DNA from: Mycobacterium colombiense CECT 3035
Lineage (GTDB): Bacteria; Actinomycetota; Actinomycetes; Mycobacteriales; Mycobacteriaceae
Direction of reading: 5' to 3'
DNA length: 64,000 bases
Assembly (NCBI RefSeq): GCF_002105755.1
Contig: NZ_CP020821.1
Span: 5,208,001 to 5,272,000, forward strand
The position numbers and the translations under genes are program-made. The notes beneath the pieces are model-generated. The model was not told the DNA's origin. It did not search any database and was given only the letters and a program-made list of their open reading frames with translations. Below are positions 57,858-64,000 of this stretch, one piece after another; position 1 is the first letter of the stretch; each line of letters starts with the position of its first letter.

Positions 57858-58628
57858 TCAGCGCAGCACCGTGCCGCCGTCGACGTTGACGACCTGACCG
57901 TTGATCCATTCGCCCTCGGCCGAGAGCAGGAAGGCGACCAGCGCTGCGACGTCGGCGGGCTCGCCGACGCGGGGCCCCCGGATGCGCTTGAGCGCCGCGG
58001 CCTCCAGGTCCGGCCATTGCGGCACCGAACGGATGGTCTCGGTGGCGGTGAAGCCGGGCGCGACCGCGTTGCAGCGGATGTTGTCCTTGCCCCACCGCGA
58101 CGCGACGTGGCGGGTGAGCGCGCCGATGCCGGCCTTCGCGGTGGCATAGGCGGGGCGCGCGGGCTCACCCTGGAACGCCGCCGCCGAAGACATGTTGACG
58201 ATCGCCCCGCCGCCGCGCTTCTGCATTTCCGGGATGGCGTATTTCATCGCCGCCACATACCCGCGCAGGCTCACCGTCATCACCCGGTCCCAGACGTCGA
58301 AGTCGATGTCGACCACGTCGGTGTCGGCGCGGATGGTGCTCATGTCGGCGCCCACGTTGAACAGCAGGTCCACTCCGCCGTACGTGGTTGCGGCGCAATC
58401 GATCAGGCCGGCGACCGACGCCGGGACGGACAGGTCGAACGCCACCTGGGTCGCGGTGCCGCCGGCCGCGGCGATCCGCGCCGCCGCCTGTCGCGCGGCG
58501 TCGACGGCCACGTCGCCGATGACCACCCGGCAGCCCTCCTCGGCCAGCCGGGCGGCGGTCGCCGCACCGAGGCCGGTGGCACCGCCGGCGACGATCGCCA
58601 CCTTGTCGGACAGGCCGCGCAGTCCCAT
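57858..58628 (-). CDS. Short-chain dehydrogenase/reductase
   Basis: 256 residues, ATG 58628, with AAGGGG at six bases. VAIVAGGATGLGAATAARL binds NAD(P); NMSSAAAF supplies Ser and PAYATAKAG the YxxxK pair, so it is catalytically complete. Closest in style to glucose/hydroxysteroid-type SDRs of mycobacteria. First gene of the leftward arm; its partner is the TetR gene. Confidence 0.9.
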   Translation of the reverse strand: MGLRGLSDKVAIVAGGATGLGAATAARLAEEGCRVVIGDVAVDAARQAAARIAAAGGTATQVAFDLSVPASVAGLIDCAATTYGGVDLLFNVGADMSTIRADTDVVDIDFDVWDRVMTVSLRGYVAAMKYAIPEMQKRGGGAIVNMSSAAAFQGEPARPAYATAKAGIGALTRHVASRWGKDNIRCNAVAPGFTATETIRSVPQWPDLEAAALKRIRGPRVGEPADVAALVAFLLSAEGEWINGQVVNVDGGTVLR

Positions 58629-58663
58629 GAGTGCCCCTTCCCGCGTCGAAGATATTGACTTTA

Positions 58664-58681
58664 CCTCTAGAACTGTAGAGG
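58664..58681. promoter_or_regulatory. Operator in the divergent SDR/MBL promoter
   Basis: CCTCTA (58664-58669) and TAGAGG (58676-58681) form a 6-bp inverted repeat with a 6-base spacer; TTGACT at 58655-58660 could be a -35. Only about 11 bases separate it from the MBL ATG. Presumed target of the clustered TetR regulator. Confidence 0.6.
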
Positions 58682-58691
58682 ATCGCCAGTC

Positions 58692-59936
58692 ATGGCAGGG
58701 ATTCATCGGGAGCGCCCCGGGGCCGGCGACCTCTCGGCGGCGACGGACGCCCCCGCGCGACCCCTGGGCGACGGCGTCTGGATGTCGCCGGGCGTCTCCA
58801 ACTCCTATGCGGTGGCAACCGACGACGGTCGGGTGATCGTCAACGGCGGGCTGGTCTTCGAAGGCCCGTTGCACCGCAAGGCTTTTGCCGACGTCCCCGG
58901 GCCGACGCGGGCCATCGTCGTCACCCAGGGCCACGCCGACCACTGGGGCGGGGTGAACTCGTTGCGCGACTCGGAATCCCACGTGGTCATGCACCGCAAC
59001 TACCGGTACTGGCGCGACGACAACGCCCTGCTGATGGGCTACCGGGTGCCCAAGACGTCGTTCGCCTTCCAGAAGTTCTCCGACGCCGTGCTGCAACACT
59101 TCAAGACCATCGACCCCGCGACCATCGACTTCTCGTTCCCCGAACCGACCACGACCTTCGACCAGCGCCACACCCTCACCGTCGGCGGGCGCGCGTTCGA
59201 GCTGGCGTGGACGCCCGGCGGCGAGACCACCGACGCGCTGGTGGTGTGGCTGCCCGAGGACCGAATCCTGTTCACCGGCAACCTGTTCGGGCCGCTGTTC
59301 GGCCATGTGCCGAATTTGATGACCATCCGCGGCGACCGGTACCGCGATCCGGTCCTTTACATCGAGTCGTTGAACACGGTGCTGGACTACGGACCTCGGC
59401 GGCTGATCACCGGCCACTTCGACCCCATCGAGGGCGCCGATCGCATCGCCGAGGAGGTCACCGCGATGCGCGACGGGATGCAGGCCGTGCACGACCGCAC
59501 GGCCGAACTGATGAATTCCGGTGCCGACATCCACACCGCGATGCGCGAGGTCGAGATGCCCGAGCACCTCGACATCGGCGAGGGCTACGGCAAGACCTCG
59601 TGGAACGTGCGGGCTATCTGGGAGATGTACACCGGATGGTTCCGGCATCGCTCCACCACCGAACTCTATGGCGTGGCGCCGGATTCGGTTGCCGTCGACG
59701 TGGTCAGCGCCGCGGGCGCCGACGTGCTGGTGGACGCCGCCCGGGCCCACCTGGCCGTCGGCCGCGCGGTGCAGGCCATCCACCTCACCGACCTGATCCT
59801 GGCCGCCCAGCCGATGCATGCCGCCGCGCGGGAGGTGGCCGCCGACGCACACGAGGCGCTGCTTGCCGGCACCGAAAACTTCTGGGAAAAAGCCTGGCTC
59901 AACAAATGCATCAATGAATTGAGGGTGGCCGAATGA
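58692..59936 (+). CDS. Metallo-beta-lactamase-fold hydrolase, alkylsulfatase-like
   Basis: 414 residues, ATG 58692. MBL motif TQGHADHWGG: the usual HxHxDH has Gln79 in place of the first His, with His81, Asp83 and His84 kept. Further metal ligands in WTPGGETTDALVVW (variant) and TGHFDP (His). The C-terminal part (about 290-414; AVDVVSAAGADVLVDAARAHL) resembles the dimerisation and SCP-like domains of type-III alkylsulfatases. Cleavage of a sulfate or thioester is possible. The next genes include a sulfotransferase, consistent with sulfated lipid or alcohol chemistry. Confidence 0.82.
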   Translation: MAGIHRERPGAGDLSAATDAPARPLGDGVWMSPGVSNSYAVATDDGRVIVNGGLVFEGPLHRKAFADVPGPTRAIVVTQGHADHWGGVNSLRDSESHVVMHRNYRYWRDDNALLMGYRVPKTSFAFQKFSDAVLQHFKTIDPATIDFSFPEPTTTFDQRHTLTVGGRAFELAWTPGGETTDALVVWLPEDRILFTGNLFGPLFGHVPNLMTIRGDRYRDPVLYIESLNTVLDYGPRRLITGHFDPIEGADRIAEEVTAMRDGMQAVHDRTAELMNSGADIHTAMREVEMPEHLDIGEGYGKTSWNVRAIWEMYTGWFRHRSTTELYGVAPDSVAVDVVSAAGADVLVDAARAHLAVGRAVQAIHLTDLILAAQPMHAAAREVAADAHEALLAGTENFWEKAWLNKCINELRVAE

Positions 59937-60682
59937 ACTCCGTCAACTTCGATTTCACCGGGGCCCACGTGCTGGTGACCGGCGGTACCAGCGGCATCGG
60001 CAACGCGATCGCCGCCGCGTTCGCCGGCGCCGGGGCGGCGGTCACGGTGACCGGCACCCGCGCCTCGGCCGCCGACTATCCCGACACGGACCTGGACGCG
60101 TTCACCTACCGCCAGTGCCAGATCCAGGATCCCGGATCCGTTGACACCCTTGCGGATTCGCTGAGCGACCTGGACATCCTGATCAACAACGCGGGCGGCC
60201 CCTATCCAGCCGGCGACGAATACGATCCGGACGGCTACGTCGCGTCGGTGACGCAGAACATGCTGGGCCCGATGCGGCTGACCATGCGCTGCCACGAGCG
60301 CCTCAAGTCCAGCCGGGCCGCCGGCGGCGCCAGCGTGGTCAGCGTCGTCTCGATGTCCGCGTTCCGCTCGGCGGTCTTCGTCCCGGGTTACGCCTCGTCC
60401 AAGATGGGCCTGATAGCCCTGACGATGAATTTGTCCCGCCGGTGGGCCGACGACGGGATCCGGGTCAACGCCATCGCGCCCGGGCTCATCAACACCCGAA
60501 TGACGCACCCGGCCATGGGGATTCCCGAGGTGATGGACGTCGAGATCGGCTTCCACACGCCGCTGGGCAGGCCCGGCACACCCCAGGACTGCGCCGGGGC
60601 GGCGCTGTTCTTGTGCACCGACGCCGCTTCGTACATCACCGGCAGCACCATCGCCGTCGACGGCGGATACCTGACGGTCTAG
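59933..60682 (+). CDS. Short-chain dehydrogenase/reductase
   Basis: 249 residues; ATG 59933 overlaps the MBL stop (ATGA). LVTGGTSGIGNAIAAAF, INNAGGPYP, SVVSMSAF and GYASSKMG supply the cofactor and Ser-Tyr-Lys sites. Catalytically complete classical SDR. Second gene of the rightward arm; 4 bp before the sulfotransferase. Substrate unknown. Confidence 0.9.
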   Translation: MNSVNFDFTGAHVLVTGGTSGIGNAIAAAFAGAGAAVTVTGTRASAADYPDTDLDAFTYRQCQIQDPGSVDTLADSLSDLDILINNAGGPYPAGDEYDPDGYVASVTQNMLGPMRLTMRCHERLKSSRAAGGASVVSVVSMSAFRSAVFVPGYASSKMGLIALTMNLSRRWADDGIRVNAIAPGLINTRMTHPAMGIPEVMDVEIGFHTPLGRPGTPQDCAGAALFLCTDAASYITGSTIAVDGGYLTV

Positions 60683-60686
60683 GGCC

Positions 60687-61871
60687 ATGGGCGACTTCGA
60701 CCGAGCGGTAACCGCTGACGACGTCTTCGAGCTGGCCGCGCGACGCTCTGGCCGCAGCGAGATCGACTCCGACTCATGGCGAGACGGGCTGCAGCTCATC
60801 GTCGACGAGCTCAACACCTCGCCGGCCTTCACCCCGTTCGGCCGGGAACGCGTCCTGAACGACGCCACCGACGCGCTGGCGCGCCGCATCCGGGTGGACG
60901 GCTACATCCAGGCGCACCCCGGCGTGCTGGACGCGCCCGTCGAGCGGCCGCTGATCGTGCTCGGCATGCCCCGCACCGGCACCACCGTCATCAGCTACCT
61001 GCTCGACCAGGACCCGGCCCGGCGGTCGCTACTGCACTGGCAGTGCGTGGACCCGATCCCGCCCGCCGGCACCGACACGCTGCGCACCGACCCGCGGTGC
61101 CTGGCCCTGCTGGAGGAGCAGCGCAAGATCCTGGAGCTGGTCGCGCAGGCGAAAATGCCGCTGCCGCACTGGGAGGACGCCGACGGCCCGACCGAGGACA
61201 TGTTCATCCACAACCAGGATTTCAAGGGCCTGTCCTGGGACTCGTTCCTGCCGACGGATCGCTACGCCCGGTGGCTGTTCGACGAGGCCGACATGAGCAG
61301 CACCTACGAATACCAGAAGCGCTACCTGCAGGTGCTGCAGTCCACCGCGCCGGGCAACTGGAGCCTGAAGATGCCGTCGCACTCGGTGCACATCGAGGCG
61401 CTGCTGAAGGTGTTCCCGGACGCGCGCCTGATCTGGGCGCACCGCGACCCGTACAAGGCGACGGGTTCGCTGTGCAACCTGTGGCGGCTGCCGCAGAGCC
61501 TGGTGATGAACACCGAGCTGCTGGATCAGACGGACATGGGCCGGCTTGCCATGTGGCAGATGGGCTATCACGTCGACCGGCCGCTGCGCGCCCGCGACCG
61601 CATCGGCGACGAACGCTTCTTCCACATGTACTACCACGAGATGATGCGCGACCCGATGGACGTGATGCGGCGCATCTACGAGTGGGCGGACGAACCGTTG
61701 ACCGCGGAAACCGAAGCGCGGATGCGTAATTGGCTCGCCGAGCATCCCCAGGACCGGTTCGCGCTCAACGCCTACCGGCTCGACGAGTACGGCCTGAGCG
61801 TCGAACAGCTCGCGCCGACGTTCGCCGAGTACCTCGATACCTTCGACATCGAGCTGGAGGGCACACCGTGA
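60687..61871 (+). CDS. Sulfotransferase-family protein
   Basis: 394 residues, ATG 60687. P-loop-like PAPS-binding motif LIVLGMPRTGTTVISYLL (about 91-108), then WSLKMPSHSVHIEAL and LIWAHRDPYKATGSL, the 3'-phosphate-binding region. Members of this mycobacterial group (e.g. Stf-like) sulfate lipids or sugars, but many have unknown acceptors. The stop overlaps the ADH GTG. Confidence 0.88.
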   Translation: MGDFDRAVTADDVFELAARRSGRSEIDSDSWRDGLQLIVDELNTSPAFTPFGRERVLNDATDALARRIRVDGYIQAHPGVLDAPVERPLIVLGMPRTGTTVISYLLDQDPARRSLLHWQCVDPIPPAGTDTLRTDPRCLALLEEQRKILELVAQAKMPLPHWEDADGPTEDMFIHNQDFKGLSWDSFLPTDRYARWLFDEADMSSTYEYQKRYLQVLQSTAPGNWSLKMPSHSVHIEALLKVFPDARLIWAHRDPYKATGSLCNLWRLPQSLVMNTELLDQTDMGRLAMWQMGYHVDRPLRARDRIGDERFFHMYYHEMMRDPMDVMRRIYEWADEPLTAETEARMRNWLAEHPQDRFALNAYRLDEYGLSVEQLAPTFAEYLDTFDIELEGTP

Positions 61872-62887
61872 AAGCATCCGTGGTCACCGGGCCGGGCAGG
61901 GCGGAGGTCCTCGACACCGAACGCCCCGACGTCGGCCCGCGCGACGTGCTGGTCCGGATGCGCGCCTGCGGCATCTGCGGGTCCGACGCGTTCTACATCA
62001 CCATCGGCGGCCTGCCCCCGCGGCAGGGACACACGCCGCTGGGACACGAGCCCGCCGGCGAGGTCGCCGAGGTCGGCGCGCAGGTGAGTGGCGTCGCCGT
62101 CGGCGACCACGTCGTCATCAACCCGATGGCCGCCCCCAGCGGCATCATCGGCAACGGCGGCCCCAGCGGCGCGCTCGCCGACTACCTGCTCATCGAAAAC
62201 GCCGTCCGCGGAACGAGTCTCGAGGTCATCCCCGACCACATCCCCTGGGAGGTGGCCGCGCTCAACGAGCCGATGGCCGTCGCGCGCCACGGGGCCAATC
62301 GCTGCCGGCCCAAACCGACCGACAAGGTGCTTGTGTTCGGGGCCGGACCGATCGGGCTGGGCGCCGTGCTGGCCTTCAAATCCCTCGGCGTCAGCCACGT
62401 CGCCGTCGCGGACCTGATTCCCGGGCGCCTGGACAAGGCACTGCAGATCGGCGCCGACGCCGTCATCAACTCCGCCGACGAGGACGTCGTCGCGCGCCTG
62501 ATCGAACTGCATGGGCAAGGCGAAGCCGGAATTCCCGGGTTACCCGGACGCGCCGGCACCGACATCTACCTCGACGCCGCCGGCGTGCCCGCGGTCGTCA
62601 ACACCGCGCTGGCCGCGGCCAAAAAGGGCGCCACCCTGGGAATCGTTGGCGTGCACAAGGAACCGGTACCCGTCGAGTTCGTCAATGTGATGAGCAACGA
62701 GATCACCATCCTGGGGTCGATGGGGTATCCCGACGAGATCTTCGAGGTGACCCGGGATCTCGTCGCGAACTGGGAGAAGTACGCGCTGATCGTCAGCCAC
62801 ACCATCCCGTTCGAGAACGTCGGCGAGGCGCTCGAACTGGCGCACACACCGGGGGCCGCCGACAAGGTCGTCGTCACGTTCGGCTGA
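61868..62887 (+). CDS. Zinc-dependent medium-chain alcohol dehydrogenase
   Basis: 339 residues from GTG 61868 (overlap GTGA with the sulfotransferase). MDR features: catalytic Cys-His region ACGICGSDAFYI and GHEPAGEVAEVG, cofactor motif VFGAGPIGLGAVLAF. The four structural-zinc cysteines of classical ADHs are absent, as in the sorbitol/threonine dehydrogenase branch. Last gene of the rightward operon; its end overlaps YbaK by 14 bp. Confidence 0.9.
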   Translation: MKASVVTGPGRAEVLDTERPDVGPRDVLVRMRACGICGSDAFYITIGGLPPRQGHTPLGHEPAGEVAEVGAQVSGVAVGDHVVINPMAAPSGIIGNGGPSGALADYLLIENAVRGTSLEVIPDHIPWEVAALNEPMAVARHGANRCRPKPTDKVLVFGAGPIGLGAVLAFKSLGVSHVAVADLIPGRLDKALQIGADAVINSADEDVVARLIELHGQGEAGIPGLPGRAGTDIYLDAAGVPAVVNTALAAAKKGATLGIVGVHKEPVPVEFVNVMSNEITILGSMGYPDEIFEVTRDLVANWEKYALIVSHTIPFENVGEALELAHTPGAADKVVVTFG

Positions 62888-63359
62888 TGGCGGCGGTGAT
62901 CGCGCCGGTGACGCGGATCAGATCCTGCGGCGCCACGGCGACCTCCCAGCCGCGGCGGCCGGCGCTGCAGAACACCCGCTCCCACGCCAGCGCACCGGAA
63001 TCGACGACCGTCGGAAGCTTTTTGCGCTGACCGAACGGCGACACCGCGCCGAGGACGTAACCCGTGGCCCGTTCGGCGACCGCGGCGTCGGCCATGGACG
63101 CCCTGGCGACCCCGAGCGCCGCGGCGGCCGCCTTCAGTGCGAGCCGCGCGGTGACCGGCACGATCGCCACCGCCAATCCGCCGGGCACCGCGATGATCAG
63201 CGTCTTGTAGATCTGCCCGGGTTCGATGCCGGCGGCCGCGGTGAGCGCCTCGACCGCCTCGGCGCCGAACGAATGCTCCCGCCGATCGTGCTCGAACGTC
63301 AGGACTTCATGCGGCACACCGGCTTTCACCAACGCCGCAATGCCCGGTGTGGCGGCCAC
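62874..63359 (-). CDS. ybaK: Cys-tRNA(Pro)/Cys-tRNA deacylase YbaK
   Basis: 161 residues from GTG 63359. YbaK/ProX fold: AAGIEPGQIYKTLIIAV with the conserved Lys, and GYVLGAVSPFGQRKKLPTVVD. Removes Cys mischarged on tRNA-Pro. In M. tuberculosis this locus (Rv3224A/B) is annotated as two short pieces; here the gene is whole. It marks the return of the conserved gene order. Confidence 0.92.
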   Translation of the reverse strand: MAATPGIAALVKAGVPHEVLTFEHDRREHSFGAEAVEALTAAAGIEPGQIYKTLIIAVPGGLAVAIVPVTARLALKAAAAALGVARASMADAAVAERATGYVLGAVSPFGQRKKLPTVVDSGALAWERVFCSAGRRGWEVAVAPQDLIRVTGAITAAISRT

Positions 63360-63377
63360 CCTGATGCCTTGGGTCGG

Positions 63378-64000
63378 TTAGGGACCCGTGTAACCCGGCG
63401 GGTTGACGCCGTCCACCCAGAAGTCGACGCCCAGCTTGGAGCCGGGGATGCAGTCGTAGGTCGAAAGGTCCGTGACACCGGAATCCACCAGCACGTCCTC
63501 GCACAGCAGCATGTTGCCGGTGAACTCCTTGGACGGCTTGTTGAGGATGACGTAGGCGGCGTCGGAGTAGATCTCCGGCTTGCGGGCGCGCCCCATCGCC
63601 TCGTCGCCGCCGAGCAGGTTCTGCACCGCGGCGGTGGCCACCAGGGTGCGCGGCCACAGCGTGTTGGACGCGATGCCGTCGGCGCGCATCTCCTGGGCAA
63701 TGCCCAACGCGCACAACGTCATACCGAACTTGGCCATCATGTACGCCGTCGGCTTCAGCCACTCCTGGCCGAGCAGCACCGGCGGAGACAGCGTCAGGAT
63801 GTGCGGGTTCTCCCGGCCCTTCATGTGGGGCAGGCACGCCCGCGAAACCGCGTACGTGCCGCGCACCTGGATGCCGTTCATCAGATCGAACCGCTTCATC
63901 GGCACCTCGGTGATGGAGCCCAGGTTGATCGCCGACGCGTTGTTGACGCAGATGTCGATGCCGCCGAACTGCTCGACGGTCTTGGCCACGGCCGCCTCCA
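63378..64000 (-). CDS. Short-chain dehydrogenase (Rv3224-like), 5' end cut by window
   Basis: Partial: the C-terminal 207 codons are visible and the frame stays open to position 64000. IDICVNNASAINLG, TLSPPVLLG and PTAYMMAKFG provide the NNAG-type, Ser and YxxxK elements of an SDR; LSPP and YMMAK are typical of the HSDL2-like subgroup. The M. tuberculosis counterpart Rv3224 is described as iron-regulated. 18 bp before YbaK on the same strand. Confidence 0.9.
   Translation of the reverse strand, partial: EAAVAKTVEQFGGIDICVNNASAINLGSITEVPMKRFDLMNGIQVRGTYAVSRACLPHMKGRENPHILTLSPPVLLGQEWLKPTAYMMAKFGMTLCALGIAQEMRADGIASNTLWPRTLVATAAVQNLLGGDEAMGRARKPEIYSDAAYVILNKPSKEFTGNMLLCEDVLVDSGVTDLSTYDCIPGSKLGVDFWVDGVNPPGYTGP

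Noticed and set aside
57858..59852. 664-codon minus-strand frame spanning the SDR and the MBL gene
   Set aside because: Only the last 256 codons (from ATG 58628) encode the SDR; the rest is antisense to the MBL gene.

Overview
The window is chromosomal DNA from a slow-growing Mycobacterium, most likely a non-tuberculous species near the M. avium complex. The species call is an inference from gene content and style; no rRNA is present. The evidence is high-GC coding sequence, many GTG starts, overlapping start/stop codons, mycobacterial regulators (WhiB2, MtrAB-LpqB), F420 genes (fbiA, fbiB), and gene order that follows M. tuberculosis Rv3266c down to Rv3224, as I recall that map, in inverted orientation. 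No tRNA, rRNA, CRISPR array, prophage or transposase was seen.

Layout. 1-2.7 kb: rhamnose and mannose activation (rmlD partial, wbbL, manB). 2.7-7.4 kb, minus strand: frameshifted Nudix gene, mamA-type DNA methyltransferase, fbiB and fbiA separated by a MIRU-like repeat. 7.4-13 kb: whiB2 with a long promoter region, two small conserved genes, then pmmA, a conserved gene and manA, which supply mannose-6-P, mannose-1-P and, with manB, GDP-mannose. 13-18.4 kb: FAD oxidoreductase, amino-acid permease, and the alkB-rubA-rubB-TetR alkane hydroxylase operon. 18.5-24.9 kb: sahH, tmk, mtrA-mtrB-lpqB. 24.9-29.4 kb: an accessory block (Crp-like regulator, methyltransferase, AraC regulator, CYP142-like P450). 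29.5-44.7 kb: ComF-like protein, hpf, secA1, HD-GYP/LuxR protein, mddA, a TrkA-C/antiporter pair, Rv3235-like gene, tgs3-like acyltransferase, ppk2, and the Rv3230c-like reductase with desA3.

44.7-52.3 kb is a second accessory block between desA3 and rsgA, which are adjacent in M. tuberculosis. It holds a PAS-ANTAR protein, a binding-protein-like gene without a signal peptide, an SDR lacking the catalytic Tyr, a ferritin-like diiron protein, a TetR gene, a divergent membrane protein, and a thiolase/DUF302 pair divergent from an HxlR regulator. 52.3-55.4 kb: rsgA, aroA, SRAP protein. 55.4-62.9 kb is a third accessory block: a 13E12-type DUF222/HNH gene, a small secreted protein, and a two-armed cluster (SDR-TetR against metallo-beta-lactamase, SDR, sulfotransferase and alcohol dehydrogenase) around a palindromic operator. 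The window ends with a YbaK deacylase and a partial SDR.

Main observations: (1) four genes, including essential secA1, each carry a single -1 frameshift at a G/C run, which points to homopolymer undercalling in the source sequence; (2) the same 30-bp double operator (CTACG-N4-CGTAGGTTACG-N4-CGTAGG) lies before both the reductase and desA3; (3) a 39-bp nested palindrome lies beside the TetR gene of the second accessory block; (4) a MIRU-like element separates fbiA from fbiB; (5) a GC-rich palindromic repeat family occurs at gene ends; (6) three accessory clusters have no pathway that I recognise.
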